Shown here piece by piece: positions 47,798 through 55,803 of a stretch of DNA of 64,000 bases. The DNA is taken from contig NZ_CP071868.1 of the NCBI RefSeq assembly GCF_017569225.1, forward strand, positions 806,001 to 870,000. Reading direction: 5' to 3'. Position numbers and translations under genes: made by a program. Position 1 is the stretch's first letter. Each line of letters begins with the position of its first letter. The notes beneath the pieces were generated by a model, which saw only the letters and a program-made list of their open reading frames with translations, had not been told where the DNA came from and searched no databases. Source of the DNA: Pengzhenrongella sicca. GTDB lineage: Bacteria; Actinomycetota; Actinomycetes; Actinomycetales; Cellulomonadaceae.

Positions 47798-49039
47798 TCA
47801 CCCGGCGGCGTCGGTGGCGACGGGCGACGTCGCCGGCGCCGGCTTCGGCGCGAACCGCCGCGCGACGCCGGCCACCGGCGCGAGCAGCACGAGCGGCAGC
47901 AGGAACGCGATCGCGAGCCCGGGGCCGTTCGAGATGAGCCCGACGACGACGGCGCCCAGCACGGCCCCGGCGTAGTTGAACAGGTTCACCCGGGCCACGA
48001 CCTCGTCCACCCGGTCGGGCGCGAGCTCACCCGCGGCGGAGAAGGCGAGCGGGACGAGCGCGCCGACGCCCACGCCGACCAGCGCGAAGCCCCCGATCGC
48101 GGCGAGCGGCGTGGGCAGGAGCGCGACCGGCACGAAGCCGAGCGCGCCGACGGCGGCGGCGATGGCGGCCACGCGGGCCCGTCCCGAGCGGTGCACCCAC
48201 CGGTCGGCGACGATGCGGGTCACCAGGATCGCCGCCTGGTAAGCGGCGTACCCGAGCGGGACGACCGCCGCCGACGCCCGGAGCGAGTCGTCCAGGTAGA
48301 TCGAGCTCCACGTGCTCACGGCCGAGTCGGCGACGAAAGCGACGAGCACGACGCCCCCGAACAGCCAGATGCCCCGCAGCGGGAGCGCCGCGCGCGCCGG
48401 CGCGACGGCGGCCCTGCCGGACACCTCGGCCCTGCCGGACACCTCGGCCTTGCCGGACACCTCGACGACGCCGGGCTGGTGCGGCACGAGCCGTCGGCGG
48501 CCGAACCAGCTCGCGCCGGCGAGCACGGCACCGGCGACCAGGAGCGCCCAGTTGGCCGTCCCGGGGCGGGCGGCGAGCGCCGACATGGCCAGCGCCGCGA
48601 CGATCGCGGCCGCGGTGTACAGGGCAAAGAACGAGCTCATCACCGGGCGGCCGAGGGCCCGCTGGGCGAGCACACCCTGGATGCCCGACGCGGCGTCGAC
48701 CATCCCCAGGCCCAGGCCGTACGCCGCGAAGCCGGCGAGGAACGCGACGGGCGCGGTGCCGGTCGCCACCAATGCGACGGCGACCGCCTGCGTCGCGAGC
48801 CCGAGCCCGACCGCCGTCCGGCTGCCACGCCGCGTGGCGAGCTGCTCCGCGACGACCGACCCCGCGGCGGCGGCCACGCAGACCAGCAGGACGATGAGCG
48901 AGACCGCCGTGTCGTCGATCCCCTGCCGGTCCTTGAGGGCGGGCAGGGCCGTCACGACCGTCGCGTACCCGAAGCCCTGCGCGGCGTACGTCGCGCCGAT
49001 CGCGAGCCGCGCCGTCGCCGGCGGGTCGTTGGTCGCCAC
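47798..49039 (-). CDS. MFS transporter, last gene of a five-gene operon
   Basis: The 413-residue protein has about 12 helices (IGATYAAQGFGYATVVTALPAL at the start) and a central cytoplasmic loop carrying three hexapeptide repeats of the type EVSGKA/EVSGRA. The GTG at 49039 lies 7 bases after the aminotransferase stop, so it is probably translated with the preceding genes and exports or imports their product or substrate. No specific MFS subfamily could be assigned. Confidence 0.82.
   Translation of the reverse strand: MATNDPPATARLAIGATYAAQGFGYATVVTALPALKDRQGIDDTAVSLIVLLVCVAAAAGSVVAEQLATRRGSRTAVGLGLATQAVAVALVATGTAPVAFLAGFAAYGLGLGMVDAASGIQGVLAQRALGRPVMSSFFALYTAAAIVAALAMSALAARPGTANWALLVAGAVLAGASWFGRRRLVPHQPGVVEVSGKAEVSGRAEVSGRAAVAPARAALPLRGIWLFGGVVLVAFVADSAVSTWSSIYLDDSLRASAAVVPLGYAAYQAAILVTRIVADRWVHRSGRARVAAIAAAVGALGFVPVALLPTPLAAIGGFALVGVGVGALVPLAFSAAGELAPDRVDEVVARVNLFNYAGAVLGAVVVGLISNGPGLAIAFLLPLVLLAPVAGVARRFAPKPAPATSPVATDAAG
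48411..48464 (-). repeat. Three 18-bp tandem repeats in an MFS cytoplasmic loop
   Basis: On the plus strand the unit GCCCTGCCGGACACCTCG occurs at 48411, 48429 and, with one change, 48447. It is in frame on the minus strand and encodes repeated EVSG(K/R)A. Confidence 0.85.
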
Positions 49040-49046
49040 GCCGCGG

Positions 49047-50354
49047 TCAGCCGAGCTCGGGGTGGCGGGCGCGCACGATCCCGAAGGACTCGTGCGCGAC
49101 CTCGAGCGTGCGGGCGATGTCGGCGCGCGTCAGGGACGCGTTGAGGAAGTGGTTGTGGTGCGACGTGAGGAACACCCCGCGCTGCACGCACTCGGCGACC
49201 CACTCCTGGTGCAGCATGAGCGAGTCGTCGTCCGCGAGGCGCAGGTAGAACAGCGCCGGCGCGCCCGAGGTCACCAGGTGCAGGCCCTGGTCGGCCGCCG
49301 CCGCGACGAGCCCGGTCGTGAGCTCCGTGCCGAGCCGGTCGAACAGCGCCGGGCCGTCGAGCTCGCGCAGCTTCGTGATCGTCGCGATCCCGGCCGCGAA
49401 CGGCACAGCGCTCATCCAGTACGAGCCGGTGTAGGACAGGCTCGACACGACCTCCTTGAGGGACTCGCGCCCGCACAGGGCCGACACGTTGTAGCCGTTG
49501 GCGAGCGCCTTGCAGAAGCAGATCAGGTCGGCCTTGAAGCCGAAGTAGTGGTCCGAGCCGGCGAGGTCGAGCCGGAACCCGGCGCGGACGTCGTCGACGA
49601 TCAGCACGACGCCGTGGTCGTCGCAGAGCCTGCGCACGCCCTGCCAGAAGCCGGCGGCGGGAAGCTCGTTGTCGACGAAGTTGCCGTGCATGTACGGCTG
49701 CGCGATGAGCCCGGCGATCTCGCCGCGGTGCTCGGCGAACATCCGCTCGAGCGCAGCGAGGTCGTTCCACGGCGCGTAGAGGTTGTGGGCGACGTCCTCC
49801 TCGAGCACGCCGGGGTAGTCGAGCTTCTGCGTCCACGGCGCGACCCCGTGATAGAAGCCGTCGAAGAACACGATCTTCTTGCGCCGGGTCGCCGCGCGCG
49901 CGGTGAGCACCGCGAGCGTCGTCGTGTCGCCCCCGTTCTTGGCGAAGAACGCCCAGTCCGCGCTCGCGACGGTGTCGACGAGCAGCTCGGCGAAGTCGAC
50001 CATGATCGCCGACGGGATCGTCACCACGTCCTCCTTGGCGCGCTGCACGGCGGCGGCGGCCTCGACGTCGGCATCCCGGTAGCCGAGCACGTTGGGCCCG
50101 TACCCGCACATGTAGTCGATGTACTCGTTGTCGTCGAGGTCCCAGAAGCGGGAGCCCTCGGCGCGCGCCGAGAACAGCGGGAAGGACGTCTGCGGGATGT
50201 AGCAGCCCTCGGAGGGGCCCTGGTGGCCGTAGATGCCCGACGGGATGACCGCGAACGCGCGGTCGAACGCCGCCCGGCTCTTCGCGTAGGTGTACGGCGT
50301 CGTGATCGTGGGAGTGGCGAACGTGGTGGCGGGGACGGTCAGGGGGCTGCTCAT
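49047..50354 (-). CDS. Class III (glutamate-1-semialdehyde-like) PLP aminotransferase
   Basis: The 435-residue protein has the fold type I motifs of class III: FFAKNGGDTTTLAVLTARA, FYHGVAPW, IVDDVRAGFRLD (Asp for the PLP ring N) and the Schiff-base Lys in FCKALANGYNVSALCG. It resembles glutamate-1-semialdehyde mutase-like enzymes and probably transfers or moves an amino group on a carbonyl compound. The ATG at 50354 is preferred because GGAGAG is spaced about 10 bases upstream; a GTG at 50366 that overlaps the previous stop is the alternative. Confidence 0.82.
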   Translation of the reverse strand: MSSPLTVPATTFATPTITTPYTYAKSRAAFDRAFAVIPSGIYGHQGPSEGCYIPQTSFPLFSARAEGSRFWDLDDNEYIDYMCGYGPNVLGYRDADVEAAAAVQRAKEDVVTIPSAIMVDFAELLVDTVASADWAFFAKNGGDTTTLAVLTARAATRRKKIVFFDGFYHGVAPWTQKLDYPGVLEEDVAHNLYAPWNDLAALERMFAEHRGEIAGLIAQPYMHGNFVDNELPAAGFWQGVRRLCDDHGVVLIVDDVRAGFRLDLAGSDHYFGFKADLICFCKALANGYNVSALCGRESLKEVVSSLSYTGSYWMSAVPFAAGIATITKLRELDGPALFDRLGTELTTGLVAAAADQGLHLVTSGAPALFYLRLADDDSLMLHQEWVAECVQRGVFLTSHHNHFLNASLTRADIARTLEVAHESFGIVRARHPELG

Positions 50355-50362
50355 GGGGGTGC

Positions 50363-51136
50363 TCACTCTCCGAGGTACTGACCGACGCGGTCGAGGATGC
50401 GATTGACGTTGTCGACCATGGACACGGTGCCGCGCATCGAGATGGTGCCGTCGCAGATGCCCGCGATCGCGCTGGCCTCGCCGGCGAGCAGGCGGCCGGC
50501 GACGCCGAGGTCCGCGAACGTCATCGCGGCCTTGGGCCGGGGCGAGGGCTCGGGCAGGAACGTCATGCGGTGGTCGGCGATGCGCAGCGTGTAGGCGAAC
50601 GAGCCCGTGACCTCGAGCGCGACGTCGCCGTCGGGGATCAGGTGCGCGCTGAACCGGCCGCTGCGGTCCTCGTTCGCGAGCTGCGCGACCGCGGCGACCG
50701 CGACGTGCAGGGTCAGCGCGGTGCTGGTCGCGCGGAACTCGGGGTCGGCGAGGTCCTCGGGGGAGGGCTTGAGGTACCGCGCGAGCAGCTCGGTCAGGGG
50801 CGCGAACACGCCGGTGAGGAAGCGGATCCGGTGGAAGCCGCTGACCGGGATCGGCTGCGCGGTACCGTCCACGACCTTGTTGAAGGCCGCCGGCCCGACG
50901 AACGGCATGACCACGGTGGCGGTCGACCGGCCGGCGACGACCTCGACCTTCCCGCCGCCGAAGGCCAGCACGCCGCGCGGGCCGCCGCGCACGACGAACG
51001 CGATCGTCACCGGCCGCGGGTCGCGGGCGAGGAGCTCGCGCGCGGCCGGCACGCGCCGGCACAGCTCGGGGAGCGCGCCGAGCACGGCGTACAGGTTCAC
51101 GAAGGCCGCCGCGCGCGGTTCGGTCTCGGTCAGCAT
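50363..51136 (-). CDS. SCP2 sterol-transfer-like protein
   Basis: The 257-residue protein has a pattern like the SCP2/alkyl-sulfatase C-terminal lipid-binding fold: GGKVEVVAGRSTATVVMPFVGPAAF early and AAMTFADLGVAGRLLAGEASAI followed by DGTISMRGTVSMVDNVNRILD at the end. It may bind a hydrophobic intermediate. Its ATG overlaps the TetR stop by 7 bases, and its stop reaches the aminotransferase start, so it is tightly coupled on both sides. The family call is tentative. Confidence 0.6.
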   Translation of the reverse strand: MLTETEPRAAAFVNLYAVLGALPELCRRVPAARELLARDPRPVTIAFVVRGGPRGVLAFGGGKVEVVAGRSTATVVMPFVGPAAFNKVVDGTAQPIPVSGFHRIRFLTGVFAPLTELLARYLKPSPEDLADPEFRATSTALTLHVAVAAVAQLANEDRSGRFSAHLIPDGDVALEVTGSFAYTLRIADHRMTFLPEPSPRPKAAMTFADLGVAGRLLAGEASAIAGICDGTISMRGTVSMVDNVNRILDRVGQYLGE

Positions 51137-51846
51137 GGTGCGGCGTCCTGCCTGTTGGGGTTGGGGGTGGGGGCGGAGTTGGTGTCGGAGGGGGCGGGGG
51201 AGTCGAAGGGGCTGGGAGGGTCGGTGGGGTCGGCGGGGCCGGCGAGCGCGGCGAGCGCCTTCGCCGCGAACACGACCGTCGCCCGCGCCGCCGCCGTGTC
51301 CCGGTCCGCGAGCCAGCCGAGCGTGAGCCCGTCGGTGAGGGTCACGAGCAGCCGGGCCGCCGTCGGCAGCGGCACCCTCCACCGGTAGCCGCTGACCTGG
51401 GCGGCGGTCGCGAGCGACGCCTCCGCGGCCGCGCGGTAGGTCGCGTACTGCGCCCCGAGCGTGGCCTCGTGGCCGGGCGCGTGCAGCGCGTGCAGGCTCA
51501 GCTCGAGCAGCGCGCGCTCTCGCCGCGGGTCCTCGATGAGGAGGTCGAGAAACCGGTCGAGCCCCGCGCGGATGACGTCGACGATCGCGGGCGCCGGGCC
51601 GGCGGGGGAGTCGAGCGGGAGGAGGCCCTCAGTGGCGGCGCGGTGCTCCTGCGCGGTGACGTCGGCGATGACGGCCTCGAGCAGGTCCTCCCGCGAGGCG
51701 AACGCGTAGTGCAGGCTCGCGAGCGACATCCCCGCCTCGGCGACGACGGCGCGCGTCGTCACCCCGCCGACGCCGTCGCGCGTGACGACGCGGATGGCGG
51801 CGTCGACCAGGGCGCGGCGACGGTCGGCGACGGGGATGCGGGTCAC
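51130..51846 (-). CDS. TetR-family regulator of the five-gene operon
   Basis: The 238-residue protein has a TetR DNA-binding domain (RRRALVDAAIRVVTRDGVGGV, then MSLASLHYAFASREDLLEAVI), a ligand domain, and a Pro/Ser/Asp-rich tail of about 30 residues. The GTG at 51846 lies 4 bases after the SDR stop. It is the likely binder of the 28-bp palindrome before the SDR gene, which would give autoregulation of the operon. Confidence 0.87.
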   Translation of the reverse strand: MTRIPVADRRRALVDAAIRVVTRDGVGGVTTRAVVAEAGMSLASLHYAFASREDLLEAVIADVTAQEHRAATEGLLPLDSPAGPAPAIVDVIRAGLDRFLDLLIEDPRRERALLELSLHALHAPGHEATLGAQYATYRAAAEASLATAAQVSGYRWRVPLPTAARLLVTLTDGLTLGWLADRDTAAARATVVFAAKALAALAGPADPTDPPSPFDSPAPSDTNSAPTPNPNRQDAAPC

Positions 51847-51850
51847 GGGG

Positions 51851-52708
51851 TCACTGCGCCGTCAGTCGGCGCGCGACGGCGAGCGAGACGCGCCGGGGCA
51901 CGAGGCCGGCGACGACGGCGGTCAGCTTGTTGAGCGGGCCCGCGACGACCGAGGGCGGCGGGTTGCGACGGCCGAGCGCGTGGAATGCGACGTCGACCAC
52001 CTCGGCGACGGTGAGGATCTGGCCGACCTTGAACCCGTCCGAGCCCGCGGCCGCGAAGAACTCGGTCTGGGTCGGCCCGGGGGATAGCGCGAGCACCGTG
52101 AGGCCGGTGCCGCGCGTCTCGGCCCAGATCGCCTCGGTCAGGGAGCGCACGTACGCCTTGGTCGCCGCGTACACGGCCAGGTTCGGGCCGGGCAGGTACG
52201 CGGCCGTGCTGGCGACGTTGAGGAGCACGCCGGCCGGCGCCGCCAGGAGTGCGGGCAGGAAGAGCCGCGACAGGACCGTGACGGCGGTGACGTTGAGCGC
52301 GATCTCGCGCGCGATGCGGTCGGGGTCGGTCGCCGCGAACGGCCCGAAGCTGCCGAAGCCCGCGCTGTTGACGAGCGCGTGCACGGCGAGGTCGCGCTCG
52401 GCGACGGCGGCCAGCAGCCGGGCCGGGGCGTCGGGCTCGGTCAGGTCGAGCGGCACGACGTGGGCGGTCGCGCCGTGGCTGGCGAGCAGCTCCGCGGCCA
52501 GGGCGGCCATCGGCTCGCTGCGGCGGGCGACGAGCACGAGGTCGTCCCCGCGCGCGGCGAACCTCCGGGCGAACTCGACGCCGAAGCCGGAGCTCGCACC
52601 GATCACGACGGCGACCGGGCGGCCGGAGCGGGGGGCGGTACTGGCGGGCTGTGTGCTGGCGAGCTGTGTGCTGATGGGCTGCGTGCTGATGGCGGGCTCC
52701 GACCTCAA
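51851..52708 (-). CDS. Short-chain dehydrogenase/reductase, first gene of the five-gene operon
   Basis: The 285-residue protein is a classical SDR: AVVIGASSGFGVEFARRFAARG (NADP-type loop), VNSAGFGSFGPF, and the catalytic YAATKAY with a preceding Ser in NVASTAAYLPG. It begins with a tail of STQPA-type pentapeptide repeats. The proposed start is TTG at 52708, which abuts the palindromic operator and has no Shine-Dalgarno sequence; no other start codon occurs before the Rossmann loop, so the message may be leaderless or the true start different. The substrate is unknown. Confidence 0.78.
   Translation of the reverse strand: MRSEPAISTQPISTQLASTQPASTAPRSGRPVAVVIGASSGFGVEFARRFAARGDDLVLVARRSEPMAALAAELLASHGATAHVVPLDLTEPDAPARLLAAVAERDLAVHALVNSAGFGSFGPFAATDPDRIAREIALNVTAVTVLSRLFLPALLAAPAGVLLNVASTAAYLPGPNLAVYAATKAYVRSLTEAIWAETRGTGLTVLALSPGPTQTEFFAAAGSDGFKVGQILTVAEVVDVAFHALGRRNPPPSVVAGPLNKLTAVVAGLVPRRVSLAVARRLTAQ
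52641..52685 (-). repeat. 15-bp tandem repeats at the SDR N-terminus
   Basis: On the plus strand CTGGCGGGCTGTGTG, CTGGCGAGCTGTGTG and CTGATGGGCTGCGTG follow each other at 52641, 52656 and 52671. They encode degenerate pentapeptides (STQPA, STQLA, STQPI). Confidence 0.75.
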
Positions 52709-52736
52709 AGCAAGTGGGTCGTCCGACCCACTTGCT
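52709..52736. promoter_or_regulatory. 28-bp near-perfect palindrome (13-bp arms) at the SDR operon start
   Basis: AGCAAGTGGGTCG at 52709-52721 and CGACCCACTTGCT at 52724-52736 are exact inverted copies around TC. The site touches the proposed TTG start at 52708. Size and symmetry fit a TetR operator; the operon's own TetR is the best candidate. Confidence 0.75.
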
Positions 52737-52833
52737 CAGCCTGCGGCCTCGGAGCGCCGGGCGCCAGGGGCGCGCCGAAGTGTTTACACGGTGGTAACCG
52801 CCGAACAGGGCGCCCCGCTTTCCCGGGAGCTGC

Positions 52834-52949
52834 CGAGTGTGGGCGTTCCGCTCTCGCGCCGGCGCGTGTGGGCCTCTTGCCGGTGCGGAGCGGGGTCAGG
52901 GGACCGAACGCCCACGCTCGCGCCGTCGACGACCGAATGCCCACACTCG
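52834..52949. repeat. One inverted and two direct copies of a 15-bp element in an intergenic stretch
   Basis: CGAGTGTGGGCGTTC at 52834-52848 is the reverse complement, with one change in each case or none, of GAACGCCCACGCTCG at 52906-52920 and GAATGCCCACACTCG at 52935-52949. A shorter relative, GCGTGTGGGC, lies at 52863-52872. The element may be a dispersed small repeat or a set of regulator sites; no gene is seen from 52737 to 52969. Confidence 0.6.
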
Positions 52950-52969
52950 CCGAGCCGGATCGCCCGTCC

Positions 52970-54235
52970 TCAGCGCTCGTGGCCGACCGCTGCCTCCAGT
53001 TCCTGTGCGCGTGCTCCCGTCGTGCGGTCTGTCCGCGCCGGGGTGAGGGCGACGGCCGCGGCGCTGAGGGTTGCGCAGGCCGCCATCGCGAGCACCATCG
53101 GGACGGCGCTCCGCTCGCCGGCGATCCCCACGAGCGGGGAGACCGCCGCAGCGAGCGTGAACTGCAGGGCGCCGAGCACCGCGGAGCCAGTTCCGGACGC
53201 CCCCGGAACCTGTCCGAGGGCCAGGGTCGTCGCGTTCCCCGCGACCAGGCCGAGCGAGCCGACGGCGAGGAAGAGCAGCGCGAGCGTCGGCCACAGCGGC
53301 AGGCCCCAGGCCGTGGCGCCGACCACGAGCAGCAGGCTCGCGCCGAGCATCACCGCGGCGCCGACGACGACGAGTCGGCGCGGGCCGGTGCGCGCCACGA
53401 TCCGCGCGCTCACGACGCTCGCGACGATGATGCCGACGGCATTCACCGCGAACGCGACCGAGTACCGGCCGGGGGACAGGCCCAGGATGTTCTGCAGCAC
53501 GAACGGCGACGCCGCGATGTACGCGAACATCGTGCCGAAGCAGAACACGAAGCTCAGGGTGTACCCCACGAAGCTGCGGTTCGTCAGGACCAGGCGGGCG
53601 TCGCGCCCTAGCGCGCCGAGGCCGCCGGCGCTGCGGAGGTGGACCGGGTGGGTCTCGGGCACCGCCCGGACGACCGCGAGCACGAGGACGACGGCGAAGC
53701 CCGTGAGCACCCAGTACACCCCGCGCCAGCCGACCGCCGGGACCAGTGCGCCCCCGAGCAGCGGAGCGACCACCGGGGCGACGCCCTGGATCACCATCAT
53801 CGCGCTGAACAGCTGCGCGGCGCGGATCCCGCGGGCGACGTCGGAGATGACGGCCCGAGCGAGCACGATCCCCGCGGCCCCCGCGAAGCCCTGGACGAAC
53901 CGCGCCCCGACGAGCCACGCGGCGTCGGGGGCCAGCGCGCAGGCCGCGCCGGCCGCGGCGCACACGACGGTCCCGACGACGAGCAGCCGGCGCCGCCCCC
54001 ACTGGTCGGAGAGCGGGCCGATGACGAGCTGGCCCGCCGCCAGGCCGATGAGGAAGGTCGTCAGCGTGAGCTGCACGACCGACGCGGAGACCCCGAGCTC
54101 GCCCGCCATCGCGGGCATCGCGGGCAGGTACATGTCGGTCGCGAGCGGGGTCAGCGCGGTGAGGAGGGCGAGCGTGACGAGCAAGATGCGGCGGATCTCG
54201 AGCGCGGTGCGCGGCTCGGGTGCGGTGTCGGGCAC
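52970..54235 (-). CDS. MFS multidrug exporter, Bcr/CflA (DHA1) family
   Basis: The 421-residue protein has 12 predicted helices with the Bcr/CflA pattern: LTPLATDMYLPAMPAMAGELG in helix 1, GPLSDQWGRRRLL in the first loop and RFVQGFAGAAGIVLARAVISD. The family exports drugs and other small molecules by proton antiport. The GTG at 54235 is divergent from a MarR regulator across an AT-rich 67-base gap that contains TCTAA direct repeats, so drug-induced derepression is likely. Confidence 0.88.
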   Translation of the reverse strand: MPDTAPEPRTALEIRRILLVTLALLTALTPLATDMYLPAMPAMAGELGVSASVVQLTLTTFLIGLAAGQLVIGPLSDQWGRRRLLVVGTVVCAAAGAACALAPDAAWLVGARFVQGFAGAAGIVLARAVISDVARGIRAAQLFSAMMVIQGVAPVVAPLLGGALVPAVGWRGVYWVLTGFAVVLVLAVVRAVPETHPVHLRSAGGLGALGRDARLVLTNRSFVGYTLSFVFCFGTMFAYIAASPFVLQNILGLSPGRYSVAFAVNAVGIIVASVVSARIVARTGPRRLVVVGAAVMLGASLLLVVGATAWGLPLWPTLALLFLAVGSLGLVAGNATTLALGQVPGASGTGSAVLGALQFTLAAAVSPLVGIAGERSAVPMVLAMAACATLSAAAVALTPARTDRTTGARAQELEAAVGHER

Positions 54236-54302
54236 AGTGAACTCTCTTTTGTCATGGATGTATGTCTAAGACTATATCTAAATATCGAGCTATCATCGTC
54301 AG

Positions 54303-54752
54303 GTGGACCCCCAGCCGACCTCCGCCGATCTTGCGGCCGCCCTGCAGGCCCTCGCGTTGCGGCTTCCTCGGTTGGTCGAGCGGACGCTCGGCATGGGCGC
54401 GCTGCCGCGGTCGGAGCTCGAGGTCCTCATGCTCGTGGTGGACGGCTCGCGGCCGACCGTCAGCGACGTCGCCCGCGAGCTCGGGCTGCAGACGTCCAAC
54501 GTGAGCACGACCGTGCATCAGCTCGTCGAGCGGGGCCTCGTCGCGCGCATCCCGAACCCCGGGGATCGCCGGAGCAACCAGCTCGTCCCCACCCCGCGGG
54601 CGGTGGCCGAGAAGGCGGCGATCACCGGGGCGTGGGTGAGTCTCGTCGGCCAGTTCCTCGACGGGCTGCCCGACGGCGATCGGCGCGTGCTGGTCGCCGC
54701 GGCGCCCACGCTCGCGGCGCTCGCGCGCAGCCGCGCCGGCCGAACCGCCTGA
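54303..54752 (+). CDS. MarR-family regulator
   Basis: The 149-residue protein has a MarR winged helix (PTVSDVARELGLQTSNVSTTVHQLVERGLVARIPNPGDRRSN read in order). The GTG at 54303 is preceded by an AT-rich stretch with repeated TCTAA (near 54264 and 54276), a probable binding site. It is divergent from the Bcr/CflA exporter, which it presumably represses. Confidence 0.83.
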   Translation: MDPQPTSADLAAALQALALRLPRLVERTLGMGALPRSELEVLMLVVDGSRPTVSDVARELGLQTSNVSTTVHQLVERGLVARIPNPGDRRSNQLVPTPRAVAEKAAITGAWVSLVGQFLDGLPDGDRRVLVAAAPTLAALARSRAGRTA

Positions 54753-54863
54753 CTCGGGGCGCGAGCGCCGCTGTTCGAGCGCGTGCTGGCACCGGGCGCT
54801 CCGCCGCGCGCTCCGCCGGGCGAGCGGGCACCCGGCGAAGCGCGGAGCTGGGCGGAGGGGGCG

Positions 54864-55352
54864 TCAACCGCCGGCGAGGATCCCGTCGATCTGACCCAGC
54901 GCGAGGGTCAGTCCCTCGACCACGCCCATCTGGACGAGCTGCTCCATCTGCTCGAGCGTCGCAAAGTGGGACGTGATGGTCATCCGCGTGCCTGCGGCGG
55001 TCTCCTCGAGCTCGACCACCGACCGGGTCGTGGGCATGGACGGGTCGGGAGTGCCGGCGTCGTCGGCGAACCCGTCCTCGAACTCGAGGGACCGGGGCTC
55101 GTCGACGGACAGGAACTGCCACCACCCGTGGCCCGTCGACCCGTCGGGGCCGGTCATGTAGTAGCCGGACCGCCCGCCGACGACGACGTCGTGCTGCACG
55201 AAGGTCGCCGGCCAGGTCGGCGGCCCCCACCAGCGCTCGAGCTGGCGCGGGTCCTCCCAGAGCTGCCAGGCGCGCTTGGGCGCTGCCGCGAGGTCGGCCA
55301 CGATGGTCAAGGTCAGGGCGGCGGTGTCGGGCGTGGTGCTGATGACGGTCAT
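54864..55352 (-). CDS. AHSA1/SRPBCC family protein
   Basis: The 162-residue protein has the AHSA1-like pattern: ADLAAAPKRAWQLWEDPRQLERWWGPPTW, then VELEETAAGTRMTITSHFATLEQMEQL. Small-ligand binding is expected; the target is unknown. Its ATG overlaps the ArsR stop by 4 bases (ATGA). ArsR-plus-SRPBCC pairs are a frequent arrangement in actinobacteria and proteobacteria, with the regulator controlling both. Confidence 0.85.
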   Translation of the reverse strand: MTVISTTPDTAALTLTIVADLAAAPKRAWQLWEDPRQLERWWGPPTWPATFVQHDVVVGGRSGYYMTGPDGSTGHGWWQFLSVDEPRSLEFEDGFADDAGTPDPSMPTTRSVVELEETAAGTRMTITSHFATLEQMEQLVQMGVVEGLTLALGQIDGILAGG

Positions 55353-55699
55353 GTGGGGTCTCCTTCTGCTGGCTGGCCGAGGATCTCGTCGATGCGGCCG
55401 ATGCGGCCGCGCCAGATCTCCTCGTAGCGTCCGAGCAGCCGGGCGGCTGCGCGGACCGTCGTAACGTCGCCGGACACGATCTGTTCACGTCCGCGGCGCG
55501 TCTTGATGACGAGCTCGGCCCGCTCGAGCACGGCGACGTGCTTCTGCACGGCGGCAAAGCTCATGTCGTAGTTCCGGGCGAGCTCGGACACCGACGCCTC
55601 CCCGCGCAGCACGCGCGTGACGATGTCGCGCCGGGTGGGATCGGCGAGGGCGGCGAAGATCCGGTCCGCCGCGTCCTGCTCCTCCGGATGTACAACCAT
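55349..55699 (-). CDS. ArsR-family regulator
   Basis: The 116-residue protein has the ArsR winged helix: DRIFAALADPTRRDIVTRVL, then VSELARNYDMSFAAVQKHVAVLERAELV. No metal-binding Cys cluster is seen, so it probably responds to an organic ligand. The ATG at 55699 lies inside a perfect 20-bp palindrome, which would make binding block its own translation start region or promoter. Confidence 0.87.
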   Translation of the reverse strand: MVVHPEEQDAADRIFAALADPTRRDIVTRVLRGEASVSELARNYDMSFAAVQKHVAVLERAELVIKTRRGREQIVSGDVTTVRAAARLLGRYEEIWRGRIGRIDEILGQPAEGDPT

Positions 55700-55709
55700 G
55701 TGGTTGTAC
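55690..55709. promoter_or_regulatory. ArsR operator spanning the arsR start codon
   Basis: GTACAACCA at 55690-55698 and TGGTTGTAC at 55701-55709 are exact inverted copies around a 2-base centre. The ArsR start codon is within the site, at 55699-55697. Confidence 0.72.
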
Positions 55710-55803
55710 GTTACGCGCGAAGGCCGCCGCCGGCAAGGGGTCGCAGTCCCCTCGTGCCGACGGCGGCGGTCGTGCTGCGCGCTCGCGGGCGCCGAGCTCG
55801 GGC

